Below are positions 35,465 to 44,453 of a stretch of 64,000 nt of DNA, piece by piece (positions within the stretch are counted from its first letter, which is position 1; each line of letters opens with the position of its first letter). Made by a program: the position numbers and the translations under genes. The notes under the pieces were generated by a model, which had not been told where the DNA came from, ran no database searches, and saw only the letters and a program-made list of their open reading frames with translations. Origin of the DNA: Corynebacterium ulceribovis DSM 45146 (lineage in GTDB: Bacteria > Actinomycetota > Actinomycetes > Mycobacteriales > Mycobacteriaceae); the NCBI RefSeq assembly GCF_000372445.1, contig NZ_AQUY01000001.1:559449-623448 (forward strand). Direction: 5' to 3'.

Positions 35465-36100
35465 CTACCCACAGGCTCTACGTAGAGCAGCATGGTCCTC
35501 CCCACTTACTGACAGCGTGTAACTAACCGCGACGGTCAAATATACCTGCGCGTACCAGCAATGTGCCTGCTTAGCTGGTGGCATCCACGCCCCGGGTGTT
35601 TTATCCGACTTCTCCCGATTGACCGCAGCCTGGGTTGCCACCAGATTGCGGTCAGCATCGTTGGCAAACTGATGGCGCTTCGCCGCCGACCAGAGATGTG
35701 CTCCGTGGTCCCAGGCCGCAGCCAAGGGAAAAATATGGTCCACGTCAGCTGCTTGGGGGCGCAGCGGCGCACCGGTGTAGGGGTCGGCGCGGGGAGCGTG
35801 TCCAGAAAAATGGCATCGTTCTGGCAGGTCAGTGGCATATTGTGCGGCGAGAACTTCATGCCGAACGGTACAGTTGCCCACCGCAGCAGGGGCCCAAGCA
35901 CCACCGAATTGCTCCCGAGAGTATCCAGGCGCATCCGGCCGCTCGGGCACCACGTTCACCTGCGTCAACAGCTGTGCAACCACCGCTTTGTCACCCTTGG
36001 GTACCGGCGGATGGACCGGCACGAGTGAACTGCAGCCAAGCAATACGCTGGGCATAACCGTCATTAAGCACAAAAATTGGGCTGTTCGCTTTTGGGGCAT
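35465..36100 (-). CDS. Secreted HNH/DUF1524-like nuclease lipoprotein
   Basis: A signal sequence with lipobox VLLGC puts Cys23 at the N-terminus of the mature protein, so the enzyme should sit on the outer face of the membrane. Past RADPYTGAPLRPQAADVDHI, the catalytic DVDHIFPLAAAWDHGAHLW and FANDADRNLVATQAAVNREK segments define a His-Asn-His type nuclease fold like the GmrSD/DUF1524 group. Four cysteines other than the lipidated one may be in disulphides. Secreted nucleases of this kind are common in Actinobacteria. The ATG at 36100 is chosen; the frame opens at 36235. It is divergent from the SNF2 gene with a 62-base gap. Confidence 0.78.
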   Translation of the reverse strand: MPQKRTAQFLCLMTVMPSVLLGCSSLVPVHPPVPKGDKAVVAQLLTQVNVVPERPDAPGYSREQFGGAWAPAAVGNCTVRHEVLAAQYATDLPERCHFSGHAPRADPYTGAPLRPQAADVDHIFPLAAAWDHGAHLWSAAKRHQFANDADRNLVATQAAVNREKSDKTPGAWMPPAKQAHCWYAQVYLTVAVSYTLSVSGEDHAALRRACG

Positions 36101-36162
36101 AGTTATATCGACTCGAACATGGCGCGCACGGTTCCGTCTGACTGACCTGATACAACTAATGC

Positions 36163-39090
36163 ATGACCGAAACGCCTTATCTCGTCCACGGAGTGTGGCT
36201 GGAATCCAGCGGCCTGCACTTGTGGCTGGAGGCAACGGACGGTCACCGGATTTTGGCGGAGCTACCTGCTGATATTGAACTTCCGGCGTACATTCGTGGT
36301 TTGCTTGCGCAGCGCCCAGCCCGTCATGTCATTGGGATGACCTTACAAACTCCGCAGGGTAAGCGTCGTCGCCTCAATATCCCGACTTGGGCGTGGCATC
36401 CGGGTCGTGCCATTGAGGTGCTCACCGGAATCCACGCTACCTGCAGCGATGCGGGGGTTATTGCCCCAGATTTACGCTTTTTGACGCATATGTGCATCGG
36501 GGTTGAACAATTTGTCTTGGCCGGCCGGGTGCTCATCCGCGCGGAACATTCGGACGGGGAGTGGTATCCACGCTGGACGCTCGCGCAATCGGTGGAGCTG
36601 CGCAGTTGGCTAGCGGATATGACTGCAGCCGCCCCGCAAGTGTTGCTGACGAACTCTGGGGCCAACTTTGTCACGGATATGGCCGAGGAACTTGCGCATC
36701 CGATTGCTACTGCGAAGTTACAGGCGGCGCCACAGCCGAAGAAAGCGCGGCATCAGTTCGTGGAAACGCTGCTGTCCGGTGAACCGCTTCGCAGGTTTAA
36801 ACCGGACCTGGTTCGCCTGCTGAATCGGTGGCGAGGTTCGCTAGCGCAAGACCCAGCGCGACTGTACTTTGCGCTGACGGAACCGACCGAGGACGTGCCT
36901 CTTTGGCAGCTCAATGCGCTGTTTAGCACCCCGACGATTACTGCTCGGGAGGTTGCCGGTACGGTGCTGCCGCCGGAAGTCACTGACCAGTTGGCGCATC
37001 AGATGTTACTGGCGAAATCTGCGTTCCCGATACTCCATGGGGCGCAGCAGGTGCCCGGCTCGATGGACTTTGTGCTCACTCCGGAGGAAGTGGTGGCGCT
37101 GGTGCAGTCTGGTGCGCAGGCGCTGGCGGGGCAGGGGATTACGGTGCTGCTGCCGCGTAACTGGTCGGAGCAGCAGCCGAAGCTGGTGCTGGAGACGACG
37201 CCGGAGGGCGAAGTTTATGGTGCTGTGCGGGGTGGCACGGACGGCAAGGTCGGTTTTGACCAGCTGGTGTCCTATAAGTGGCAGTTAGCGCTGGGCGATG
37301 ACACTTTGACTGACGCGGAAATGTCGGAGTTGACGCAGGCTCAGACTGGGCTGGTGCGGATCCGTGGCAAGTGGGTGTTCGCTGACCCGCAGATGCTCGA
37401 GCGGGCATTGGAATTCATTAAAACCGAAACCACTCTCGACCAGCCATTGGGCGAAGGTGAAAAGCCACTACGTGAGCTGTGGGGGCAAGCCGTTGTTGCC
37501 CCAAGCACCGACGATGACTTGCCCATTGCGTTTACCGGAACTGGCTGGGCTGCCAGCCTATTCGGTGCTGAGTTGCCACCCACACCACCAGTTTTGCCGC
37601 AACCTAAAGGCGTTAATGCAACCCTGCGGACCTATCAGCAACGTGGTTTCGAATGGCTTGCGCATATGCAAAACCACAGTTTTGGTGCGATTTTGGCCGA
37701 TGATATGGGCCTCGGAAAAACGCTGCAGGTGCTGACCTTGGTTCAATGGGACAAGGAACAGTGGGTCAAAGAGCAGGGTGCGAGCGATGTCGCAGGTACC
37801 CCTGGTCCAACGCTGATTGTGGCACCGACAACCTTGGTGGATAACTGGGCGCGCGAAGCCGCGAAGTTCACCCCGGGTTTGACCGTGCGGATTCATCACG
37901 GCGCCGGCCGCGCAAAGGAGCCCGACTTTTCGGGCACTGACTTAGTCCTGACCACCTATGGTGTGGTGAGCCGCGATATCGACAAGTTGGCGGAGCAACC
38001 CTTCGCCCGCATCGTTTTCGACGAAGCTCAGGCGGTGAAGAACCCGACCACCCGTACCGCCCGCGCCGTCCGAGCGCTGCAATGCAGCAACCGCGTCGCG
38101 CTGACTGGCACCCCAATGGAAAATCACCTGTCAGAACTTTGGGCGATTATGGACCTAGTCAACCCGGGGATCCTCGGTAGCTCACGCAGTTTCCGCCACA
38201 ATTTTGCGATGCCAATTGAAACGAAGTCTGACGATGCTGCCATGGAAAAACTCCAGCGCATTACCAGCCCGTTTATTCTGCGCCGCCTGAAAACGGATCC
38301 GCGGATTGTTGCAGACCTGCCCGACAAGCGTGAGGTGGAGCAGATTGTGCCACTGACTGCGGAGCAAGCAGCGCTCTACCGCGCCTACGTCGAGGAAATG
38401 CAGCAGTGGGTTGCTGAACAATCCGGCATCGCCCGTCGCGGCCGCGTCTTGGCAGCGTTGACTCGGCTTCGGCAGATTTGTAACCACCCGGCGCACTTTT
38501 TGGGTGACGGTTCCGGGCTTTTTGACGGAAACGGCCGCCATCGCAGTGGCAAAGTAGCCAAGCTGCAGCAACTGATGGACGATGCAGTTCAAACTGATGC
38601 CAAAGTGCTGATTTTCACTCAATTCCGTGCATTCGGGGACTTGCTTTTGCCGTGGTTGCAGCAGCGTTATGGCACCGACATTGAGTTTTTGCACGGTGGT
38701 CTGAGCCGCACCCAACGGTCCCAGATTGTCGCAGATTTTCAGCAACCAGATGGCCCGCGTGCAATGATGCTCAGTTTGAAGGCCGGTGGCACTGGGCTGA
38801 CGCTGACTGCTGCCACGAGAGTTATCCATTTGGATAGGTGGTGGAATCCGGCAGTCGAGAATCAAGCTACTGACCGAGCGTATCGAATTGGTCAGACCAA
38901 GGATGTTGAAGTCATCAAGCTGTTGGCACAAGGTACGTTGGAAGAACATATCGCGGAGGTTATTTCCGGAAAGCAACAGCTCAGTGATGCGGTGATCAGT
39001 CCAGGTGACGGCTGGATCACCGAGCTGAGTATTGCGGAGCTGCGCGATTTGGTTGAACTTCGAGAAGCAGGCGGGGAGGCATCACCGTGA
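36163..39090 (+). CDS. SNF2/HepA-family helicase
   Basis: This 975-residue Swi2/Snf2 translocase should remodel protein-DNA or RNA polymerase complexes. The N-terminal half is the bacterial SNF2-associated region. The RecA-like core begins near residue 500 with the ATP site DDMGLGKTLQVLTL, then VAPTTLVDNWAREA, the DEAQ-type box VFDEAQAVKN, and SRTQRSQIVADF, LSLKAGGTGLTLT and DRAYRIGQTK motifs of the second lobe. No ribosome site precedes ATG 36163, but a TACAAC box lies nine bases upstream, so a leaderless start is possible. It overlaps the SWIM gene by four bases; the two belong to one operon. Confidence 0.9.
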   Translation: MTETPYLVHGVWLESSGLHLWLEATDGHRILAELPADIELPAYIRGLLAQRPARHVIGMTLQTPQGKRRRLNIPTWAWHPGRAIEVLTGIHATCSDAGVIAPDLRFLTHMCIGVEQFVLAGRVLIRAEHSDGEWYPRWTLAQSVELRSWLADMTAAAPQVLLTNSGANFVTDMAEELAHPIATAKLQAAPQPKKARHQFVETLLSGEPLRRFKPDLVRLLNRWRGSLAQDPARLYFALTEPTEDVPLWQLNALFSTPTITAREVAGTVLPPEVTDQLAHQMLLAKSAFPILHGAQQVPGSMDFVLTPEEVVALVQSGAQALAGQGITVLLPRNWSEQQPKLVLETTPEGEVYGAVRGGTDGKVGFDQLVSYKWQLALGDDTLTDAEMSELTQAQTGLVRIRGKWVFADPQMLERALEFIKTETTLDQPLGEGEKPLRELWGQAVVAPSTDDDLPIAFTGTGWAASLFGAELPPTPPVLPQPKGVNATLRTYQQRGFEWLAHMQNHSFGAILADDMGLGKTLQVLTLVQWDKEQWVKEQGASDVAGTPGPTLIVAPTTLVDNWAREAAKFTPGLTVRIHHGAGRAKEPDFSGTDLVLTTYGVVSRDIDKLAEQPFARIVFDEAQAVKNPTTRTARAVRALQCSNRVALTGTPMENHLSELWAIMDLVNPGILGSSRSFRHNFAMPIETKSDDAAMEKLQRITSPFILRRLKTDPRIVADLPDKREVEQIVPLTAEQAALYRAYVEEMQQWVAEQSGIARRGRVLAALTRLRQICNHPAHFLGDGSGLFDGNGRHRSGKVAKLQQLMDDAVQTDAKVLIFTQFRAFGDLLLPWLQQRYGTDIEFLHGGLSRTQRSQIVADFQQPDGPRAMMLSLKAGGTGLTLTAATRVIHLDRWWNPAVENQATDRAYRIGQTKDVEVIKLLAQGTLEEHIAEVISGKQQLSDAVISPGDGWITELSIAELRDLVELREAGGEASP

Positions 39091-39947
39091 GCGGAGCAAG
39101 GCGCGGCGGCACAGCTGACGGGAAAGCAGAACTTTTCCGTAAAGGTGACGGCAACGTTATCTACGCCAACTTCGGTGGCCGTGCGACGGCAGACCTGCCC
39201 CGAAAGAAAAGCACCACGCAGCAGCCCGGCACGTGGGCAGCGCGTTTTCTGCGGCAATCAGCCGAGCAACTCTTTGATGCGGGCCGACTGCAGCGCGGGC
39301 GGAAGTATGCCCGGGACGAGCATATTCTGAAACTACAGTTTTCCGACGGCGCGGTTTCTGCACTAGTACAGGGCAGCCAAAATGAACCTTTTACCACCGT
39401 GATGACCCTGACTCCGTTGGGCATAGACCAGCGCACGGAGCTGCTCACCGAGCTGGCTTCCGACCCAGCTGCCATGCACGGCCTGACCATGGGCGTGGTC
39501 TCCGACACTGTCGGACATGCCCTGCTCGGTGCGGATGCCCACGATCTCCGTTTTCACTGTGATTGCCCCGACCCGGTATACCCCTGTAAACACGCCGCGG
39601 CGTTAGTAGAAGCCCTCGCTACCGAGCTAGATAAGCATCCGACCCGACTTTTGGAGCTGCGGGCTCTCACCCCAGCACATGTCCAGGAGCACCGCAGGGC
39701 TTTGACCACTGCCCGCCGTGCGCAATCGAAATCAGATGCGAATGCTGCCGACCTCGATTTCTGGGGGATTCGCGGGGAGCTGCCGGAGCTGCCACACCCA
39801 AAAACGGCATCTGCGCTGGAAGACACGGATATTCAGCTGCTGCAAGAAGCAATGCGTACCGTCAGCTACACCGCAATTGATACCTTGCAAGCGGTGTCAG
39901 ACCTGGAAGATTGCTTCTATTTTCTAACGCGCGAAGACGGTATCTGA
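39087..39947 (+). CDS. SWIM zinc-finger protein
   Basis: The 286-residue protein has a SWIM zinc finger CDCPDPVYPCKH (CxCx6CxH) near residues 157-168. This fold binds zinc and often nucleic acid or partner proteins. Upstream are FLRQSAEQLFDAGRLQRGRK and ILKLQFSDGAVSALVQGS, which look like the usual SWIM-protein N-terminus; the C-terminus is helical. The GTG at 39087 overlaps the SNF2 stop (GTGA), so the proteins are made in step and probably interact, as is common for this gene pair. It is followed by the phosphoesterase gene ten bases later. Confidence 0.82.
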   Translation: MSGARRGGTADGKAELFRKGDGNVIYANFGGRATADLPRKKSTTQQPGTWAARFLRQSAEQLFDAGRLQRGRKYARDEHILKLQFSDGAVSALVQGSQNEPFTTVMTLTPLGIDQRTELLTELASDPAAMHGLTMGVVSDTVGHALLGADAHDLRFHCDCPDPVYPCKHAAALVEALATELDKHPTRLLELRALTPAHVQEHRRALTTARRAQSKSDANAADLDFWGIRGELPELPHPKTASALEDTDIQLLQEAMRTVSYTAIDTLQAVSDLEDCFYFLTREDGI

Positions 39948-39957
39948 GCCGCAGGGT

Positions 39958-41094
39958 ATGAATGGACGTATGACCGTGAAATTCGTCCATACTTCCGACT
40001 GGCAGCTGGGGATGACCTGGCGGGTACTCCAAACTAATGCCGAAGCACAACCCCGTTTCGACCAAGACCGAATCGATGCGGTCGCCCGACTAGCTGACCT
40101 TGACGCCCAGTTCGTAGTGGTCGCGGGCGACGTTTTTCACGACAATTCTGTTACCGCCACCGTGCGCACCCGCGCTTGGGAAGCAATGCGTTCCATTGGA
40201 AAACCCGTATTCCTGCTGCCCGGCAACCACGACGCTTATGACGCGGGATCGATTTATAGACGTCATCAAGCGGAAATACCGGACAATGTCACCATCCTCA
40301 CCGATGACACTCCGGTGACCCACGCGGACCTGCCGAATGTGGAAATCGTTGGGGCGCCCTTCCTTTCGCGCTACCCGCACACCGAACCGGTCGCTGATGC
40401 ATTAGCGAAATTGGAACCGGCCGCGCCGGGCATCACCCGGGTGTTGGTCGGGCATGGCACGGTGTATGGATTCGGCGGCGACACCGGCAACATTATCGAT
40501 GTGGAACTGGTGGAGGCGGCCCTGGCTGATGGGCGCGTGCATTATGTCGGCATTGGGGATAAGCATTCCACCGAGTCCATTGGTAGCAGCGGGCGTTTTT
40601 GGTACTCCGGAGCGATTGAAACTACTGACTATGAAGAGAAAGAGCCCGACTCCGGTAACGCACTGCTGGTCGAGATTTCCGCTGATGAATGCGACGTGCA
40701 GTCGGTGCCGATGGGGAAGTGGCGTTTCCGGAATGTGCAAGCGCACCTGAATACTGACGAAGATATTGACCGCTTTTTTGCCGAGTTGGACGCGATGCCG
40801 GACAAGGCACGCACCACGGTGAAATATGACTTGGTGGGCAGCGTCACCTTGGCCCAGAACCGCCGGCTGGAGCAGGGGTTAGAACACCGCTTGCCGACGT
40901 TCGCAGCATGCTACCCGCGGGAACGGACCAAGGATTTTGTGGTGCTGCCGGATGAAGGGGAGCTCGCGGGCCTGGGTCTGACCGGATACACCTTGGCAGC
41001 GGCGGAGGAATTACAAGAGTTGAGCGAATCTGGTGATCAGACTGCCGCCGATGCGTTGGCGCTGCTGTACCGCCTGGAAGTGGGAGTGAACTAG
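39958..41094 (+). CDS. Mre11/SbcD-like metallophosphoesterase
   Basis: The 378-residue protein has the calcineurin-like fold of DNA repair nucleases. FVVVAGDVFHD, LLPGNHDAYD, VLVGHGTVYG and GIGDKHS carry metal ligands. The first motif, usually SDWHLG, is SDWQLGMTW, so the normal His is Gln, a change shared by an actinobacterial subfamily as I remember it. The ATG at 39958 is chosen, with ATG 39970 as an alternative; both ribosome sites are weak. It ends two bases before the Rad50-like gene, so the pair is a putative nuclease-ATPase complex. It follows the SWIM gene closely in the same operon. Confidence 0.82.
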   Translation: MNGRMTVKFVHTSDWQLGMTWRVLQTNAEAQPRFDQDRIDAVARLADLDAQFVVVAGDVFHDNSVTATVRTRAWEAMRSIGKPVFLLPGNHDAYDAGSIYRRHQAEIPDNVTILTDDTPVTHADLPNVEIVGAPFLSRYPHTEPVADALAKLEPAAPGITRVLVGHGTVYGFGGDTGNIIDVELVEAALADGRVHYVGIGDKHSTESIGSSGRFWYSGAIETTDYEEKEPDSGNALLVEISADECDVQSVPMGKWRFRNVQAHLNTDEDIDRFFAELDAMPDKARTTVKYDLVGSVTLAQNRRLEQGLEHRLPTFAACYPRERTKDFVVLPDEGELAGLGLTGYTLAAAEELQELSESGDQTAADALALLYRLEVGVN

Positions 41095-41096
41095 CT

Positions 41097-43751
41097 ATGA
41101 GTTTTGTCTTGCATTCGGTGGAGCTGAAGAACGTCGCTGGGGTGGAGCAGTTGGCTCTGCAACAGATCCCAGAGACCGGTGTCACCATTATTCGCGGGCC
41201 GAATGAGGCCGGAAAGTCCACGATTTTAAAGGTCATTGAGCTGTTCTTTGACCCGAAGACTAAGCACACCTCGCAGAATGCGAAAGTGAAGAGTCTGGTT
41301 CGGCGGGATAAAGATGTGGCGCCGGAAGTGACCGTGGAGTTCACTTTGGGGCCTTACCGCGCGCAGATGACGCGGGTGTACTCGCCGAAAGCGATCGGCA
41401 AATGTGAGCTGAATGTCTTAGCGCCGAAACGGCAGCAGTTCGGTGGCAATGAAGCCGAAGACTGGCTCGCGGATGTCACCGCACAGTACCTCGACACGGA
41501 TCTGATGAAAGCGCTGACCGCCCAGCAAGGAGTGGCTTTGGAAGTGCTGAAAGATGTGGGCGATATCAGTCCGCTGACCTCAGGCTTGGGGCAATCCGAT
41601 GGGGAAGTCACCGATGATGCTTCGGAATCCCCGCTGCTGCGGCGGGCGAAAGCGGAATACCTGAAGTACTTCACTAAAGGCGGCCAACCGTCGAAGGACC
41701 GTAAGGCCCTGCATGCGAAGGTCGCGGAGCTAACTGGGCCACGTGATGAGGCGCAGCAGCGAGTGAAACAGCTGGAGCGAGTTGTCGCGAAATCAGGGGA
41801 CTTGCGGGAACGATTCGCGCAGCTGGAGGCGGACCTGCCAGGAATCGAAGCTGAGATTAATGACAAGGAAGCTGCGTTTGCGCAGGCACGCGACGCGGAA
41901 GAGAAGCTGACGAAACTGCGTGAGCGGCGGGAATTTTTCGCCATGCAGGTGACGTCGAAAAGCGACATGGTGGAGACGCGGCGCACACAACGCGACCGCC
42001 TGACTGCCCTGACCGCTGAGGTCGCGCAGGCGACGGAAGCGAAAGAAGCTGCGCAGAAAGCTGCAGGCGAATTTGATGCTGCGGTGACAGCGAAGCGAGA
42101 AGAGCTCGCAGCTGCGCGCGCCGAACTGAAGGCGCAACGCACGCGCAGTGGGCAGGCGCAGGCGTTGGTGGATTGGTTTGCGGCGCGGACTGAATCGCAG
42201 CGGGCGCAGGAGCGGATGGCGACGGCCGAAAAAGCTGCGCAGGATGTGGCGGCTGCGAAAGCGACGTTGGCGCAACTCACCATCACAAACGATGAGGTTA
42301 ATAGGCTGCTGGCTGCGGAGAATGAAGCCAGTGCGCGCCGAGAAATTCTCGAGCGGTCGGCAGCATCCGTGCAGATTTCGGCGGCGCAACCGCGCACGGT
42401 GGGCGTCAATGGTGTGGACACGGACCTTTCGCAGCCGCAGACCTTGCCGGTGGCCGAAGAAGTTGAGCTGACTATCGATGATGTCACAGTGCGGATTTGT
42501 CCGGACACTAACGCCCAAGAGCTGCAGATTGCCGTGGACCAGGCTGAAGTCGCTTTGGCAGCATTGCGCGCGGAGCTTGGTGTGGCAAGCGTCGAAGAAG
42601 CGGCGGCACAGGCGCGCGAACACGATGAGGCTCAGCAGCAGCACCAAGCGGCCAGCGCAGCGCTGACCGCAGAACTCAAGGGCCAGCAATTAACCGCGCT
42701 TGTTGACGAAGCGGAAGCCGCAGCGGCAACTGAAGCAGCGTTGGCTGCGCAGCTGGAAGATGCGGATGTGGCCGCTGACAATGCGGATGAAGCCCGCGAA
42801 GTGTTGGAGCTGGCGCAGCAAGCCATTGATGAAGCGGAAGTAACTGAAGCTGCAGCGACTGAGGCAGTGGACGCGCTGCTGGAACGCTCACCTGCCAGTG
42901 ACTTGGCGCAGGCCAGCAAGCAGTTGGAGCTGAAGTCTGAGCAGCTGAAGGAACTGTCCGATGAGCTGGAGCGCGCAGTTGCGGAGTATTCCGATGAGCA
43001 GTTGGCGCAGGACCTTGAAGCGGCGCAAGCGCAGGTTACTGACTTTGATGAGCAGATTGCGCAGGCGCAGGCAACTGGCTACGACCTGGAGCTTGCTACC
43101 GCAGAGTTGACGGGGGCCCGGAACCGGAAGCGGCAAACGGAAAAGGATCGGCGCGCGGTGGAGCTGCAACTCGCAGAGCTCAAGAGTCGAGTCGATGACG
43201 CCGAAGGTAGTTTGCAGACGCTGGAGCGGCTGGATAGTGAGCTCGATGATGCCGTTTATGCCGCTGAGCGGGCCGATGAACGGGCCGCAGCAGCGCAGTT
43301 GTTGAAGGAAACGTTGGAGACCCATCAGCAGCAGGCGCGGGAGAAGTATGAAAAGCCCTTGCTGGACCGATTGGAGCATATGGCGGCGCCGCTATTTGGG
43401 TCAGGTGTGCAGTTTGAACTCAACAACAACTTGGAAGTTGTCCGCCGTACCGTCGACGATGTGACTGTGGATGTGGCGCAGCTTTCTGGTGGCGCGCAGG
43501 AGCAGCTCAATATATTGACGCGGCTGGCGATTGCCGGTTTGGTCGCCGATGGGGAAGTGGCACCGGTGATTATTGACGACGCACTGGGATACACCGACCA
43601 GTTACGACGCACCCGGATGAATATCGCTCTAAACAATGCAGCGTCCGGGCTGCAGGTACTGATCTTGACCTGCGAGCCCGAACGCTACGCTGCGGTGGTG
43701 CCGGCGGCGGAATACTCCATGGAGGAACTCACGCTGCCAGCGGATGAGTAG
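41097..43751 (+). CDS. Rad50/SbcC-like ATPase without zinc hook
   Basis: An 884-residue SMC-like ATPase, partner to the preceding phosphoesterase. GPNEAGKST at residues 33-41 is Walker A. The signature LSGGAQEQL lies near residue 798 and Walker B VIIDDALGYTD near residue 823. Between them are two long Ala/Glu-rich coiled coils. At mid-protein (residues about 430-485) a stretch with TVGVNGVDTDLSQP and EVELTIDDVTVRICPD stands where Rad50 has its CxxC zinc hook, but it holds only one Cys and looks beta-rich. The ATG at 41097 is two bases after the phosphoesterase stop. It is convergent with yceI. Confidence 0.85.
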   Translation: MSFVLHSVELKNVAGVEQLALQQIPETGVTIIRGPNEAGKSTILKVIELFFDPKTKHTSQNAKVKSLVRRDKDVAPEVTVEFTLGPYRAQMTRVYSPKAIGKCELNVLAPKRQQFGGNEAEDWLADVTAQYLDTDLMKALTAQQGVALEVLKDVGDISPLTSGLGQSDGEVTDDASESPLLRRAKAEYLKYFTKGGQPSKDRKALHAKVAELTGPRDEAQQRVKQLERVVAKSGDLRERFAQLEADLPGIEAEINDKEAAFAQARDAEEKLTKLRERREFFAMQVTSKSDMVETRRTQRDRLTALTAEVAQATEAKEAAQKAAGEFDAAVTAKREELAAARAELKAQRTRSGQAQALVDWFAARTESQRAQERMATAEKAAQDVAAAKATLAQLTITNDEVNRLLAAENEASARREILERSAASVQISAAQPRTVGVNGVDTDLSQPQTLPVAEEVELTIDDVTVRICPDTNAQELQIAVDQAEVALAALRAELGVASVEEAAAQAREHDEAQQQHQAASAALTAELKGQQLTALVDEAEAAAATEAALAAQLEDADVAADNADEAREVLELAQQAIDEAEVTEAAATEAVDALLERSPASDLAQASKQLELKSEQLKELSDELERAVAEYSDEQLAQDLEAAQAQVTDFDEQIAQAQATGYDLELATAELTGARNRKRQTEKDRRAVELQLAELKSRVDDAEGSLQTLERLDSELDDAVYAAERADERAAAAQLLKETLETHQQQAREKYEKPLLDRLEHMAAPLFGSGVQFELNNNLEVVRRTVDDVTVDVAQLSGGAQEQLNILTRLAIAGLVADGEVAPVIIDDALGYTDQLRRTRMNIALNNAASGLQVLILTCEPERYAAVVPAAEYSMEELTLPADE

Positions 43752-43771
43752 AACCTACTCAGCTGTGAAAA

Positions 43772-44320
43772 CTACTCAGCCTTGGTTGCGGAAACTTCGA
43801 TTTCCAGCTTGACCTTCTCGGAGACCATCAGGCCACCAGCGTTGAGCGGCGCCTGCCAGTCGATGCCGAAGTCCTTACGGTTGATTTCGCCGTTAGCTTC
43901 CAGGCCCAAGCGGGTGGTGCCGAATGCGTCGACAGCTACGCCGAAGGTTTCCACGTCCAGGGTCACTGGGTTGGTGTGGTCGCGGATGGTGAGGTCACCG
44001 GTCATCTTGCCGGTGGTCTCGCCGGTCTGCTCAAACTTGGTGGCGACAAAGGTGATTTCTGGGAACTTCTCTACTGCGAAGAAGTCGTCACCCTGGATGT
44101 GGCCGTCGCGGTCGGCGTTATTGGTGTTGGCGGAAGCAGCCTTAATGACAGCCTTTGCTGCGGAGGCAGCTGGATCTTCAGCGTTGATCGTGAAGGATGC
44201 TTCGTAGTCGTTGAACTGACCACGAACCTTGGAGACCATTGCGTGGCGAACCATGAAGCCGATGGTGGAGTGGGATGGGTCCACGTTCCAGGTACCTGCG
44301 AATTCTGCGTTAAGAGCCAT
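43772..44320 (-). CDS. YceI-family lipid-binding-like protein
   Basis: YceI proteins are small lipocalin-like beta barrels that bind polyisoprenoid or amide lipids in E. coli. GTWNVDPSHSTIGFMVRHAM and KFPEITFVATKFEQ are characteristic, with GDLTIRDHTNPVTLDVE further on. No signal peptide is visible from ATG 44320, so it may be cytoplasmic in this organism. A strong AGGAAGGA lies seven bases upstream. A palindrome at 44343-44356 overlaps its promoter, and a MarR gene diverges from it, so it is probably under that repressor. It converges on the Rad50-like gene. Confidence 0.86.
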   Translation of the reverse strand: MALNAEFAGTWNVDPSHSTIGFMVRHAMVSKVRGQFNDYEASFTINAEDPAASAAKAVIKAASANTNNADRDGHIQGDDFFAVEKFPEITFVATKFEQTGETTGKMTGDLTIRDHTNPVTLDVETFGVAVDAFGTTRLGLEANGEINRKDFGIDWQAPLNAGGLMVSEKVKLEIEVSATKAE

Positions 44321-44342
44321 GATGTGTTCCTTCCTCTCGGTT

Positions 44343-44356
44343 GTTGACATGTCAAC
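44343..44356. promoter_or_regulatory. 14-bp perfect palindrome, likely MarR operator
   Basis: GTTGACATGTCAAC is a perfect 14-bp palindrome. It overlaps the end of the putative -10 box of the yceI promoter and covers its transcription start, 23 bases from the yceI start codon and 98 bases from the marR start. It is the best operator candidate for the adjacent MarR-family protein. Confidence 0.7.
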
Positions 44357-44383
44357 TATAACGTTGTTGCGCTCCTTTGTCTA
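44355..44383 (-). promoter_or_regulatory. Putative yceI promoter (-35 TAGACA, 17 bp, -10 TATAGT)
   Basis: On the minus strand TAGACA (44378-44383) and TATAGT (44355-44360) are separated by exactly 17 bases, a good match to vegetative sigma consensus. Repression by a factor bound at 44343-44356 would block polymerase entry. Confidence 0.65.
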
Positions 44384-44453
44384 CACCCATTTGTTGAACC
44401 ATTCATTAGCTGCGAATACGGCATTTGAAAAAATGCGGGTAAGGTCATCAATT

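Noticed and set aside
36100..36163. A TCGAACATG motif that looked like half of a LexA box before the SNF2 operon
   Set aside because: The second half GTTCG is missing at the required spacing, so the box fails.
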